Source: GCA-2720975 sp964469565
Lineage (GTDB): Bacteria > Planctomycetota > UBA1135 > GCA-002686595
Assembly (NCBI GenBank): GCA_964469565.1
Contig: CAYXZD010000010.1
Coordinates: 62,001-126,000, forward strand
Length of the DNA stretch: 64,000 nt
Reading direction: 5' to 3'
Shown piece by piece: positions 36,786 to 46,329 of the stretch. The notes beneath the pieces were generated by a model. The model was not told the DNA's origin, ran no database searches, and was given only the letters and a program-made list of their open reading frames with translations. Both the position numbers and the translations under genes were made by a program. Positions within the stretch are counted from its first letter, which is position 1; each line of letters begins with the position of its first letter.

Positions 36786-37766
36786 TCATGACTGGCTGCC
36801 CGCCGCCTGCCCGGTGACCGGAGCGACGTACAGGGAAAGGTCTAGCGCAGGAACGGAGTGGGTCAGGGCACCCACAGAAAGTCGATCAACACCGCTGGCA
36901 GCGAAGGCAGCCACGCTTTGTAGATGGATGCCACCCGATGCCTCTAATTCCACCTGGGTCCCCGATTCCGCAGCTAAGTCCCGCAGTCGGGGGCACAATT
37001 GTGCCAGATTCTGAGGAGTGAAATTGTCCAGCAAAATCACATTCGCACCCCCCCGGACAGCCGCCTCGGCCTCCACATCACTGACCGCCTCGGCAGTGAT
37101 CCGCACCTGCGCCCCGACTCGCCCGCGCAAGTCGACGAGGGCTTGGCGCAGATCACTCCCTGCGAGAGCGAGGTGATTTTCCTTGATCATGGCCTCGTCA
37201 AAGAGACCGAAGCGGTGATTCTCGCCGCCCCCGCAGCGCACTGCGTATTTCTCAAGCGCACGTAGATTGGGCGTAGTCTTGCGCGTATCAAGGATGCGGG
37301 GGGTGCGCCCACCCTGGCCCTGCACCGAACTCACAGCCTCGACAAACCGAGCCGTCAGTGTGGCAATCCCTGACATACGCTGCAGTAGATTCAATGCTGT
37401 GCGTTCCCCAAGCAAGATGGCCCTCGCACTCCCTTCCATCACCAGGAGTTCCTGATCGGGCTGCACACACACGCCATCTGCGACGTTGGAATGCACTTGC
37501 ACGTCCGAGTCGCACAGCTCGAAGGTCCTTGTAAACACATCGAGGCCCGCAAGAACCCCTGGCGCCCTGGCGATGAGCCTGGCCGTTGCTCGGACGCCGG
37601 CGGGGACCAAGCCCTCGCTGGTCAAATCACCATCACCCAAATCCTCGGCCAGCGCGGGAACCACCACCCTGTCGATCGTTGCCGACGCCAGGGGATCGGG
37701 AGGTCCGATGCGTGACTTATCCGGGGGGAGGGATTGGGGTGTGGAGGGTGTTGGGTAGCTTGACAT
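36786..37766 (-). CDS. nadC: Nicotinate-nucleotide pyrophosphorylase (carboxylating)
   Basis: The protein has 326 residues from the ATG at 37766; a second ATG at 37778 is possible and the conserved part begins about 25 residues later. It makes nicotinate mononucleotide from quinolinate and PRPP in NAD synthesis. Family motifs are present in order: LAEDLGDGDLTSE, GERTALNLLQRMSGIAT, LDTRKTTPNLRALEKYAV, GGGENHRFGLFD, MIKENHL, ILLDNF and ELEASGGI. The start lies inside the end of the upstream HhH protein gene. No nadA or nadB is adjacent. Confidence 0.96.
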   Translation of the reverse strand: MSSYPTPSTPQSLPPDKSRIGPPDPLASATIDRVVVPALAEDLGDGDLTSEGLVPAGVRATARLIARAPGVLAGLDVFTRTFELCDSDVQVHSNVADGVCVQPDQELLVMEGSARAILLGERTALNLLQRMSGIATLTARFVEAVSSVQGQGGRTPRILDTRKTTPNLRALEKYAVRCGGGENHRFGLFDEAMIKENHLALAGSDLRQALVDLRGRVGAQVRITAEAVSDVEAEAAVRGGANVILLDNFTPQNLAQLCPRLRDLAAESGTQVELEASGGIHLQSVAAFAASGVDRLSVGALTHSVPALDLSLYVAPVTGQAAGSQS

Positions 37767-38334
37767 GAGGATCCTCATGAGAAGTGTACTCCCCAAAGGC
37801 CGGCTGCATCGAGGGCCCAGGGACACAGGATGCCAAGATGCGCTCTGCCATGATGGGGCCCACCCCAGGGATACTCTCTAGGTCCATCTCGCCGGGATGC
37901 GCAACGCCAGCACTCCAGAGTGCTCTCGCAAGCACAATTGACCGTTTCCGTCCAATCCCTGGGATCCGTCGCCAGGATCGTGGGCTAGTGCGAGCCGTAC
38001 AGCGAAGGCCCGCGGGGTCCGAATTCAGCACTGCGCCGTCGGTAGGGCAACAGGACTCCCCGGGAAGGCGCGTCACCTGGATCAGCGGAAAACAGGGCCC
38101 CCAAGCACCCATTCTCGATCGTCGAGGGGCTTCGCTGCTGACTAGCTCGGGTTTGGAGACGCAATGATCAGAAACGCAAATCCCAGATGCCGAGATCCCA
38201 GAGATCCCAGAGACCGCAGGGACCCCAGAAAGCTCAGAAACACGGACCCAAGGCCGGGCGCTCTGCACGCCCTCCAACACGAGCACTGTCACCATCCACC
38301 CACCCACCATCCACAACCACTGGGGAACCACCAT
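37717..38334 (-). CDS. Membrane-anchored helix-hairpin-helix protein (ComEA-like)
   Basis: The protein has 205 residues from ATG 38334, with AGGGA a few bases upstream. An N-terminal membrane helix (about 4-20) precedes a low-complexity Ser/Gly/Ile segment and a Cys-bearing linker. The C-terminal part has two HhH motifs, RRIPGIGRKRSIVLARAL and LESIPGVGPIMAERIL, the DNA-binding pair of ComEA. An anchored HhH protein could bind incoming DNA during transformation, but no ComEC or other competence gene is adjacent. Its end overlaps the nadC start by 50 bases. Confidence 0.72.
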   Translation of the reverse strand: MVVPQWLWMVGGWMVTVLVLEGVQSARPWVRVSELSGVPAVSGISGISASGICVSDHCVSKPELVSSEAPRRSRMGAWGPCFPLIQVTRLPGESCCPTDGAVLNSDPAGLRCTARTSPRSWRRIPGIGRKRSIVLARALWSAGVAHPGEMDLESIPGVGPIMAERILASCVPGPSMQPAFGEYTSHEDPHVKLPNTLHTPIPPPG

Positions 38335-38440
38335 GTCCCTAATGACGAATTGCAGCACCAAGGGGTTTCGCCCACGTGAGCTCCCCAGTGAAGCGCAGGT
38401 CAGAACCCGCGTGGCCCTTGATCACCCCCAGTCGCGCCGA

Positions 38441-39370
38441 TTACCGAAAAGCCTCGAGCTCTTCTGCGCTGAGGTGCGGTCGCGGCCCCGTAGGGCGCAG
38501 CTCGACCTGAGGCAAGCTGGGGTCATCCGCTCCAGCCCGTTCGAAAGCGACCAAATAGGCTCTCAAGACCCCGTCCACAAACGCCTCTAGCTGCTCAGGT
38601 CGTTCGAGTGCATGGGTCGTGCGCTCAGGGCTCACCGTGCCGACAAAAGAGCCCTCCTCCGCAAATACTGAACACAGACTCGCCCCGCGGTAACTCCACG
38701 TGATGCGGTCATCATCCACTTCGCAACACACTTCGTCGTCCATGCGCTCTAGGCGTAGGGCCAGTTCGAGGATGAGGCTGGAATCTGTGTCGGGAAAGCC
38801 CTCCAAAAAGTCCGCAAGTGACTGCTCCTCGGGCTCGCACCGTTGGGCTTCGCCCCCGCCAATGGGCTGAAGGTAAATGCCACTGCGCCGGTCACTCTCG
38901 ACGGAACAGCGCTCAAGCAAACACACCGAGCGCGGCATGAGTGGGCTCAATCGGTCCTTCAATGAAGCGGCGAACGAATCACTGACCAAGACAATCATCG
39001 GCCCATCTTCGCGAAAAGGCTCGGGGATGGAATCAACCATGCCCAAATGCGCCACTAGTAAATCTTGGTGTGTATTCGCCCAAGCGAGGGTGTCGAGGGC
39101 GCGCAGGGCCACTGCATCATCACTCCCATCAACACACAACACGAGCAGAATCCGACCGGCACCGTCCCGGCCCGCCATGTTGACGAGGTGACTGCCACCG
39201 AGCTGCAGATTTCGATCGAGGGATGTGAAGCCCGGAAACACACGTTCAAGACTGGCATCCCACTCAACGGCAGTCCCCCAGCGGGAAGACCGTTCGGCTT
39301 CACTGGGTTGGGTGGGAGAAATCTTGGAAATCTGAGCCCGGTCCCTGGAGAAGTCACTTGAGTCACTCAT
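38441..39370 (-). CDS. Hypothetical acidic cytoplasmic protein
   Basis: The protein has 309 residues. It has no signal peptide or membrane helix and many Asp/Glu residues. A middle part (about 72-150) has alternating strands and helices (RILLVLCVDGSDD, DLLVAHLGMVDS, PMIVLVSDSFAASL) suggesting an alpha/beta fold. The C-terminal half is mostly charged (EVCCEVDDDRITWSYRG). I do not recognise the family. It begins three bases after the ruvC stop, so it is probably in the ruvC transcript, but no recombination role can be claimed. Confidence 0.7.
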   Translation of the reverse strand: MSDSSDFSRDRAQISKISPTQPSEAERSSRWGTAVEWDASLERVFPGFTSLDRNLQLGGSHLVNMAGRDGAGRILLVLCVDGSDDAVALRALDTLAWANTHQDLLVAHLGMVDSIPEPFREDGPMIVLVSDSFAASLKDRLSPLMPRSVCLLERCSVESDRRSGIYLQPIGGGEAQRCEPEEQSLADFLEGFPDTDSSLILELALRLERMDDEVCCEVDDDRITWSYRGASLCSVFAEEGSFVGTVSPERTTHALERPEQLEAFVDGVLRAYLVAFERAGADDPSLPQVELRPTGPRPHLSAEELEAFR

Positions 39371-39373
39371 GGC

Positions 39374-39949
39374 TCATAGGGTTTCCAATGGAGAGCGCCG
39401 ATGCAAGAACGTTAGTGCCATGGCCAATGCATCGGTCACATCGAGTGGTTGGGGTGCCTTTGCCAGTCTCAGCTCTCGCACCACCATTTGCGCAACCTGT
39501 TGCTTGTCGGCTCGACCGTTCCCCACCAGTGTGCGCTTGGCCACAGCGGGCGGGTATTGCACGATCTTCGCAGAGGATCGAGCCGCCATCGCCAGGACGA
39601 CTCCTCGCCCCTCACCCATGCGAAGAGCAGACTGGATATTCTCACCGGCGAATGCCTCCTCCACGGCCACCACATTGGGCCGCAGGCGAGTGATGAGTTC
39701 CTCGAGCTCACAACTTAGAAATGCCAAACGTTGGGGCACGGGTGCCCCTCTCGGGGCCCGCAGCACCCCCGCTGCCAGTAAGACTGGCCCTTCACGTCGA
39801 TCCACGATCGCGCCATAGCCCAGCACCTGTGTGCCGGGGTCAATGCCCAAAACGATCTGACCCTGGAAGTCAGGCGGGACGGTGGGGAGTGATTCGTTGG
39901 TCAAGTGGGCGCTCGTCGATGAGTCTTGAGTGGAGGGTGCCGAACACAC
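39374..39949 (-). CDS. ruvC: Holliday junction resolvase RuvC
   Basis: The protein has 191 residues from a GTG at 39949. The first 28 residues are outside the family, so a later start is possible. RuvC cuts four-way DNA junctions. Catalytic acids are present: Asp in LGIDPGTQVLGYG, Glu in VAVEEAFAGENIQ and Asp in LDVTDALAMAL. YPPAVAKRTLVGNGRADKQQ is a RuvC family block. It is divergent from ispD with a 42-base gap. ruvA and ruvB are not adjacent. Confidence 0.95.
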   Translation of the reverse strand: MCSAPSTQDSSTSAHLTNESLPTVPPDFQGQIVLGIDPGTQVLGYGAIVDRREGPVLLAAGVLRAPRGAPVPQRLAFLSCELEELITRLRPNVVAVEEAFAGENIQSALRMGEGRGVVLAMAARSSAKIVQYPPAVAKRTLVGNGRADKQQVAQMVVRELRLAKAPQPLDVTDALAMALTFLHRRSPLETL

Positions 39950-39991
39950 CCCCGGTCCCGTACCCTAGCGCTCCACGTCGGCTCAATCCAA

Positions 39992-40744
39992 ATGTCTTCA
40001 CCCTTCGTCACAGCCATACTCCTCGCCGCTGGCCGATCCACTCGTATGGGCTTGGCCGAGCGCAAGCCTTTCCTCCAGCTAGAGGGAGAGAGCGTCCTAG
40101 CTCTCAACCTGCACGCCTTCGCTCGAGCGGGCTGTGTTCAGGAGGTCATCGTTGTGGTTTCTGGTGACGAACTAGAGCGTGCCCAACTGGAAATCACAGA
40201 GACGCTCGCGCGCCTAGATCGCCCTGCGACTTGGATTAGCTCCGTTATACCTGGTGGGAATGAGCGGACCGGCTCGGTACGCGCGGGAGTCAACGCGGCC
40301 CATGAGAAGAGTGAGATCCTGCTGATCCATGACGTGGCCCGGCCCTTTGTGCGGCCCAGGCGCATTGATGAAGTAGCCACCTGTGCCTCCCAACAGGGCG
40401 CCGCCCTACTTGCGGTGCCCGTCACCGATACGATCAAGGTCTCCGATGACGGCTTCAGGACCCACGGAACGCCGGATCGCACCCAACTCTGGAGTGCACA
40501 AACGCCTCAGGGGTTTCGCACCCAGACCTTTCGCGACGTCCTTTCCCAGGCCGCAGAACACGACGTGCTCGCCACCGATGACTCCGCACTGTATGAGCAG
40601 TTCGCGGGGCCCGTCGCTTTGGTGCATGGCGATCGGGACAATATCAAGCTGACCACTCCCGAAGACCTCACGCACGGGGTGGCTATTCTGCAAGAGCATC
40701 GCCGTCAGCAAGACATCGATTCAACCAAGGCACAACAATCATGA
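39992..40744 (+). CDS. ispD: 2-C-methyl-D-erythritol 4-phosphate cytidylyltransferase
   Basis: The protein has 250 residues from ATG 39992. It attaches CMP to methylerythritol phosphate in the non-mevalonate isoprenoid pathway. Motifs: LLAAGRSTRMG (nucleotide loop, about 11-21), SVRAGVNAA, LIHDVARPFV, TDTIKVSDDG, LWSAQTPQGF, ATDDSALYE and GDRDNIKLTTPEDL. Length is slightly above average. The stop overlaps the start of ispF by four bases (ATGA), the common ispDF order. Confidence 0.97.
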   Translation: MSSPFVTAILLAAGRSTRMGLAERKPFLQLEGESVLALNLHAFARAGCVQEVIVVVSGDELERAQLEITETLARLDRPATWISSVIPGGNERTGSVRAGVNAAHEKSEILLIHDVARPFVRPRRIDEVATCASQQGAALLAVPVTDTIKVSDDGFRTHGTPDRTQLWSAQTPQGFRTQTFRDVLSQAAEHDVLATDDSALYEQFAGPVALVHGDRDNIKLTTPEDLTHGVAILQEHRRQQDIDSTKAQQS

Positions 40745-41229
40745 GAGCCACCTTACGAGTAGGTACCGGCTTTGACGTCCACCGCCTAGAACCGGGGCGG
40801 CCCTGCATCCTCGGCGGAGTCACCCTTGACCACCCTTCCGGCCCCGCAGGTCATTCCGACGGAGACGCCGTCTTGCATGCGATCATTGACGCACTCACCG
40901 GTGCTGCAGGGCTCGACGATGTGGGCAGCCTTTTCCCTGACACCAGTAGCGAATGGAAGGATGCCGACAGTGCGGCGCTGCTCACCCAGGTCATGGGGCT
41001 CGTACGTGAGGCCGGCTGGACTGTAGGCAACGTGGATGCTGTCATCGCCACTGAGGGGCCCCGCATCTCCCCCTACCGTCAAGCGATCTGCAGGCGCATC
41101 GCAAAGCTACTCGATGTGAGCGAGGACTGCGTCAACGTAAAAGGCAAGACCGTCGAGGGCCTTGGCGCCCTGGCCGATGGACGCGGGGTTGCAGTCCAGG
41201 CCGTGTGCCTACTTCAACGCGGAATCTAG
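40741..41229 (+). CDS. ispF: 2-C-methyl-D-erythritol 2,4-cyclodiphosphate synthase
   Basis: The protein has 162 residues, typical length. It closes the cyclodiphosphate ring in the same isoprenoid pathway as the coupled upstream gene. Zinc ligands are in GFDVHRL (Asp and His, about 10-16) and AGHSDGDAVLHAI (about 36-48). GSLFPDTSSEWK and the CDP-binding KGKTVEGLGALADG follow. Confidence 0.97.
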   Translation: MRATLRVGTGFDVHRLEPGRPCILGGVTLDHPSGPAGHSDGDAVLHAIIDALTGAAGLDDVGSLFPDTSSEWKDADSAALLTQVMGLVREAGWTVGNVDAVIATEGPRISPYRQAICRRIAKLLDVSEDCVNVKGKTVEGLGALADGRGVAVQAVCLLQRGI

Positions 41230-41268
41230 GAGTCGCCGAAGCAGCCCTCTGGGCTAGACAGGTGGCCG

Positions 41269-43263
41269 CTAGGCCTGTTCGGCGAACTGCATCCCATGCA
41301 AGCGAGCATAGAGCCCCTCCTGGGCCAGCAATTCCTTGTGGGTGCCGAGTTCCACCAAACGGCCCTCATCCAGAACGGCGATGCGATCAGCATTTCGAAT
41401 GGTCGAGAGCCTGTGGGCAATCACGATGACCGTACGGTCCTCCATGAGAGTATCAAGCGCCTCCTGCACAACTGCCTCCGACTCCGTGTCGAGAGCACTC
41501 GTCGCCTCGTCGAGCAAGAGTAATTCGCCTCCATGCAAGATGGCCCGGGCGATTGTGAGCCGCTGACGCTGGCCACCAGACAAGCGTGATCCCCCATCCG
41601 CCACACTGGTTTGCCATGCGTCCGGCAGCCCTTCGATGAACTCCAGAATGTTCGCACCCCGGGCCGCCGATTCCATTTCGTCTTGGGTTGCATCAACGCG
41701 GCCATAACGCACATTCTCTTCTATCGTGGAATGGAATAGGAACGGCTCCTGATTCACCATGGCGAATTGTTCGGTCCACGAATCAAATGTGAAATCGCGC
41801 ATGTCATGACCATCGACCAGCACGCGACCCTGATCGGGTTCGATGAAGCGTGCCAGAAGGTCAATGAGGGTGGTCTTGCCCGCGCCCGATGGACCCACAA
41901 CCGCGAGGGTCTCGCCTGGTTCAATCGATATCGACAAATCACTCAAGGCGGGGCCGGCACCCTCAGGGTACCGATAGCTGACGTTGTCTAGGCGAAGGCC
42001 CGACCCGATGCCTGTGCAAGGCTGCGCGTCGGGGCGCTCGACAATGTCTGGAGATTCTCTGAGAAGCTGAAGGAGCCGATCACAAGCTCCTTGGGACTCA
42101 GCGACCTTGGCCCACCCGCGGGTGGTGATTTTGATGCTTGAGTAGGCCCGGGAGATCAGAAGAAAGAACGGCAGGAAGTCGCTCGAAGTGGAGTGTGTCC
42201 CGTCTCGCAGGGTAAGCCAACCCAAAACGAGCAACACAGACGCCAATCCCAAGTGTGAGTACAGGAGCGTCCAGGCCTGCGAGAGGGCAGTGGTACGCAC
42301 CATCTTCAGACTGGTTCGAATGTATGTGCGCTGCAGGCCTTCATAACGTCTGAGCTCGCGCTCCTCAGTGCGAAAGGCCTTGACCACGCGGATTCCCATG
42401 AACATCTGGGCGAGCGCCTGCATCGATTGCCCCAATTGCCCCAGACTCTTGGTACTGCGCTTGCGCACTTTCTTGAAGAGGTGCGAGACCGGCAGGATCA
42501 GGAGTGGGAGGCCCAGCACAATGACCAAGGTGGCCCTGGGTGCTAGAACAAAGGCACCGGCTAGAGCCATCACGGCCAATAGCGGTTCCTGGACCAGCTC
42601 ACGCAAGGCGTTTTGCACCACCATCATGGTCTGATTGACATCTGCTCCCACACGAGTCAACAAATCGCCGAAGCGGCGCTTCCCGTGGTAACGCAGAGAC
42701 AGCCCCATCAGGTGTCGGGCAATGTCCATGCGCAGTCCCAATATCATGTGCATTGCAGCCCAGCGCGAAAGCAGGGTGAATCCATAACTGGCCGCAGCAC
42801 CGAGGAGGGCTATCAGAACGACCAAGCCACACACACGCAGCAGCAGTCGGCGGCGGCCCTCATCAGAATAATCAGGCGACTCTCCTAAGACCTGGGCAGT
42901 CGCCCATTCCTTCGCCTGAGTCATGCGCGCCTCCAATTCGCCGATGCCACCCGTCGAGGCATCCTCTGCAGGCAGTTGCGCCGGACCGGACGGCTCAGGT
43001 TCAACTGGATCCTCGAACAGGACCTGCCAGGTGGGCTTCACCAACAAATACGCTGATTGCTGGGCCACTGCACTCAAGGCACCCAGGCCGAGCACTAGCA
43101 GAAGGATCCCTAGGTAGGGTCGAGCATAGGGCCACAGGAGGTGGCGCAGTCCACGGGTTGCGGGGTTCACGGGCCGGATCATCAGGAGCCGAGAGGCCGT
43201 TGTAAAGCGCAAGCCCCACAGACCTTCGCGGCCCCCCTGCAGGCGGCCTAGCGAAGATGACAT
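41269..43263 (-). CDS. MsbA-like ABC exporter (fused membrane and ATPase domains)
   Basis: The protein has 664 residues from ATG 43263; an ATG at 43182 is an alternative that starts nearer the first helix. The membrane half (about 40-400) has six helices with an acidic, Pro-rich periplasmic loop after the first. The ATPase has Walker A VGPSGAGKTT (about 456), Q-loop MVNQEPF, signature LSGGQRQRLTIARA (about 558), Walker B LLLLDEATSALD and switch IAHRLST. Homologues flip lipid A, lipids or drugs. The substrate is unassigned. It is convergent with ispF, 39 bases away. Confidence 0.93.
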   Translation of the reverse strand: MSSSLGRLQGGREGLWGLRFTTASRLLMIRPVNPATRGLRHLLWPYARPYLGILLLVLGLGALSAVAQQSAYLLVKPTWQVLFEDPVEPEPSGPAQLPAEDASTGGIGELEARMTQAKEWATAQVLGESPDYSDEGRRRLLLRVCGLVVLIALLGAAASYGFTLLSRWAAMHMILGLRMDIARHLMGLSLRYHGKRRFGDLLTRVGADVNQTMMVVQNALRELVQEPLLAVMALAGAFVLAPRATLVIVLGLPLLILPVSHLFKKVRKRSTKSLGQLGQSMQALAQMFMGIRVVKAFRTEERELRRYEGLQRTYIRTSLKMVRTTALSQAWTLLYSHLGLASVLLVLGWLTLRDGTHSTSSDFLPFFLLISRAYSSIKITTRGWAKVAESQGACDRLLQLLRESPDIVERPDAQPCTGIGSGLRLDNVSYRYPEGAGPALSDLSISIEPGETLAVVGPSGAGKTTLIDLLARFIEPDQGRVLVDGHDMRDFTFDSWTEQFAMVNQEPFLFHSTIEENVRYGRVDATQDEMESAARGANILEFIEGLPDAWQTSVADGGSRLSGGQRQRLTIARAILHGGELLLLDEATSALDTESEAVVQEALDTLMEDRTVIVIAHRLSTIRNADRIAVLDEGRLVELGTHKELLAQEGLYARLHGMQFAEQA

Positions 43264-43373
43264 TAGCCTAACCGATACCTACTCCAGAAGCCCCAGAGCT
43301 GGCCGACAGGCACAAGGCCATTCCTCCGCCCACCCTGATCGATCGGGCGGGGGATACGAGGGAACGTGGGATC

Positions 43374-45239
43374 CTACAGGCCGGTGACTTCGGCCTCCGC
43401 CAGAGACTTGTGTGCAAAGGCCTGCATCTGTGACCGAGCGTAATCGTCTGTCAGCATGGTAAAGTGCCGGTCGCTGAACGGATCGATGGGGTTGCTCGGC
43501 GGGGTACGCTCTTTCAAATAGACTATGTAGTACCCATTCGAACCGCGGAAAGGGCCCCCAATCGTGCCGGGTTCGAGATCGAAGAAGATCTGATCGGTAA
43601 CCGAGATGTTCTTGAGGAACTCAGTGTAGGGGCTCTCATCCACGAATCGGCGAAAGTCGTTTCGGGTCGTCAAGTCGCCCGTGAACCGTCCTTTGTTCCG
43701 CAGGCTCATGGCCGGCGGCATCTTGCCAGTGACGGGCATGGGTGGGTCCCAAAACTCACTATACATATCCAGTGTGTTGGACCAGAACTCATCAAAGCTC
43801 ACCAGGCGCTCGGGCTTATTGTAATTACGGCCTTCCTCGAGGGCCGTCTGCTTGGCCTCTGCCTCTGAGATGATGAAGTCAATGAAATCGTCGATCTCCT
43901 GCCGGACTTTTCCAGCTTTGGCCTCAGCCTGGGACCAGCCATCCTCCTTCCATTGGTACTCGGGAAAATCGAAGGCCGAGATCAAGAGTACATCCGCCCG
44001 GCACTTGCCGAGGCCCATGATCACGTTGGCCCGTGGGAGGAATGCCTCGAGCTCGGGGGGGAGGGCATTCGACTCGGTCCGATTGATTTCCTCGGCAATC
44101 ATGCCTTTGAAGGACTCCACAAGATAAGCGTGCTCGTTGTAGGCAACAATGGATGGGAATTGGTGGCCCTCAAGGGCCAAGAAATCCCAGTTGAAGATCG
44201 ATTGAGCCAGGTCATCCTGCATCTTCTTGATGTCAGCCAAGAACTTCTCACGTTCGATGAGGTGCCCTGATGCTTCGAGCTTTTGGCGAGTCACATATTC
44301 GAGTGCGAGGAATGTCTTGGCCTCCAGGATGTCGGCCTCATCAAAAACGTGCTTCATGTCCTGGTACACGTCTTCGGTCATCAAGCTCTCAAAGAAACCA
44401 CCGCCCTCAACAGTCATCAACACATCCGGGGGAAGTCCATCGGTCTGAGTCTTGATTTCGACCAAGCTGGCCAGCGCATTCATCACATAGTCGCGCAGGA
44501 GGCTCATCATCATCTCCTCTTCGCGTTTGATGGGCTCTCCGGATTCCTCTGCGGCCTCTACTCGCCACTGATAATGTTGAGCGTAGTCAGCCACCAAATC
44601 AAAGTTCGGAGAACCTGCATGGATGGCTTCAAGCGTGATGGCAGGCCAACCGTCCGGATGCCCGGGAAAGAACATCGTCTCAAACTCGAGTGTCTGCCGA
44701 ACTTGATCCTCGTACCAGGCCACACTCTCGTAGGCGCGGCGCGTTTCGGTGTCCAAGTCTAGGCTCGGATAGCGGTCAGCGAATTTGACGGCGTGGTCCT
44801 CAATGCGCCGAGTGTACTCAGCTTCATCGTACTCCAAGTAGGCCAGCGCAGCGTCCACTGAGGCATCCACGGCAGCGCGCTGCTCATCGCTCAATGAATC
44901 GTAGTCCGCACCGCCATGCTCATCGGTCAGAACAGACTCGCGCGTTTCGAATTGACGCAATTCACGTTCTTGCTGAATCAACACACCTAGGCGTCGCGAG
45001 TCGAGAGCGTTGTAGCCTCTGCCGTAGCACAGGAACCGCTTGATCTCCATGTCTGTGATGTGGTGGCCATCCACAATCAGCGCTTCACCGAAGATGGAAG
45101 TGGGCTCGGGACCTGGCTCAGCTTGGATGCATGGCGTGCCGTAGGCAGGCGTCGAGGCGGAGCCCGACAGGGCCGCACTCAGGATGGCGGCGAGGAGCGG
45201 GGTCAGACGAAAGGAGGGGGTCGAAAGCGAGGAGCTCAT
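43374..45239 (-). CDS. Secreted SurA/parvulin-like protein
   Basis: The protein has 621 residues from ATG 45239, giving a signal peptide (MSSSLSTPSFRLTPLLAAIL). Long charged helices follow. Near the C terminus, ISVTDQIFFDLEPGTIGGPFRGSNGYYIVYLKERTPP resembles the end of a parvulin (PPIC) prolyl isomerase domain. The region before it is degenerate, so activity is uncertain. It probably acts as an envelope protein chaperone. The ABC exporter gene is downstream on the same strand, 110 bases away. Confidence 0.7.
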   Translation of the reverse strand: MSSSLSTPSFRLTPLLAAILSAALSGSASTPAYGTPCIQAEPGPEPTSIFGEALIVDGHHITDMEIKRFLCYGRGYNALDSRRLGVLIQQERELRQFETRESVLTDEHGGADYDSLSDEQRAAVDASVDAALAYLEYDEAEYTRRIEDHAVKFADRYPSLDLDTETRRAYESVAWYEDQVRQTLEFETMFFPGHPDGWPAITLEAIHAGSPNFDLVADYAQHYQWRVEAAEESGEPIKREEEMMMSLLRDYVMNALASLVEIKTQTDGLPPDVLMTVEGGGFFESLMTEDVYQDMKHVFDEADILEAKTFLALEYVTRQKLEASGHLIEREKFLADIKKMQDDLAQSIFNWDFLALEGHQFPSIVAYNEHAYLVESFKGMIAEEINRTESNALPPELEAFLPRANVIMGLGKCRADVLLISAFDFPEYQWKEDGWSQAEAKAGKVRQEIDDFIDFIISEAEAKQTALEEGRNYNKPERLVSFDEFWSNTLDMYSEFWDPPMPVTGKMPPAMSLRNKGRFTGDLTTRNDFRRFVDESPYTEFLKNISVTDQIFFDLEPGTIGGPFRGSNGYYIVYLKERTPPSNPIDPFSDRHFTMLTDDYARSQMQAFAHKSLAEAEVTGL

Positions 45240-45522
45240 GGATCCGGTAGGAATGGCGAGAAAGGAGGAGAATAGGTCAACAGGGAGCAGCCACGGCCAT
45301 CGGATGGGCACGGGGCTGCTGAGATTGCAACAGATGATGATTCTGGGTGGGAGAGCTTACGCTCAGCAACGTCAGAAGAGAGTAGAAAATAGAAATCGGT
45401 AGGAGGTGTCGGCCCCTTGCCACCAGAATCCCCACTCGTTCGGCCCGAATCCGCTTCCTACAGCTCTCGGCGAGGGCCAGTTTGAGATTGGGCTCCTGCA
45501 CAAACCGGCCGACCCTGTTCTA

Positions 45523-46239
45523 ATGAAGTCCCAGCAACCCGATCCCCCTATGGACTACCAACCCCGCACAATCGCCTTCCTAAGCGAGCTCATCCATCCG
45601 CCCCAGCCCACGGACGCTCGGGCAATTCAGAAGCTGCATAACCAGATGTTTGAGTCTGGGCACCCCGCCTATTCGAGCTTCGCGGTCACACCCGCCGGAC
45701 CTTTGCTGACCAACCCTTCTTCCCGCAAGGGGGCCGTTTCCCAAGTAGCCTTCCTCGAGGACCGGGTGCAGTTTCGCGAGGAACTTGGAGATGCGACCCA
45801 GGATTCTTTCGCCGAACGAATGAATGAGGTGCTTTTCCCAGCCCTCCCCCTACGAGGCGTTCAGGTCTTGACCGGTCATCAAGTCACGGTACGAAGCCTA
45901 ATCAATCCCCGACGCTATAAGGATTCGCGGCACTACCTGCACGAGGGCATGTTCGGGTTTCAGGATGAGTTACAGTTCTTTGGCCGGTCACCGCAGCTGA
46001 TCGGAATGCGACTGGTGTTCCCGCCCGAGGGCGAGCAAAAGAACGCTTTCTCTTTGCGCATCGAGTCGTACAACGCCGACCCGCGCTCACTGTACGTTGA
46101 AATCCAGGGTTCCTTCGGGCCGACGGTTGTCAATGGTCAACTCGATGACCTCACCAGTAACGTGCACGATACATATAACTTCATGCGGTCTCGTGCCCTG
46201 CCATTCATTGGACAGTTCGACGCAACTCAGCCGTCCTGA
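45523..46239 (+). CDS. Hypothetical protein, possibly TIGR04255-like
   Basis: The protein has 238 residues from ATG 45523; ATG 45550 (MDYQPRTIAFLSELIHPP) is an equal candidate. It is soluble, with no signal or membrane helix. Alternating strands such as QVAFLEDRVQFREEL, GMRLVFPPEG and YVEIQGSFGP, and a C-terminal DDLTSNVHDTYNFMRSRALPF, recall the sporadically distributed TIGR04255 family. The resemblance is weak. It is divergent from the parvulin-like gene. Confidence 0.62.
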   Translation: MKSQQPDPPMDYQPRTIAFLSELIHPPQPTDARAIQKLHNQMFESGHPAYSSFAVTPAGPLLTNPSSRKGAVSQVAFLEDRVQFREELGDATQDSFAERMNEVLFPALPLRGVQVLTGHQVTVRSLINPRRYKDSRHYLHEGMFGFQDELQFFGRSPQLIGMRLVFPPEGEQKNAFSLRIESYNADPRSLYVEIQGSFGPTVVNGQLDDLTSNVHDTYNFMRSRALPFIGQFDATQPS

Positions 46240-46329
46240 CAGATCCCGGCGGATTCATCTTCGACATTGTTTGTCATCCCGTGCCGAGGGAAGGGATAGA
46301 TACTCCACTAGCGCCTGCCGTACACCTCG

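Noticed and set aside
43264..43373. Palindrome near 43340 (GATCGATC) as an operator
   Set aside because: Too short, and it lies between same-strand genes, so chance is likely.
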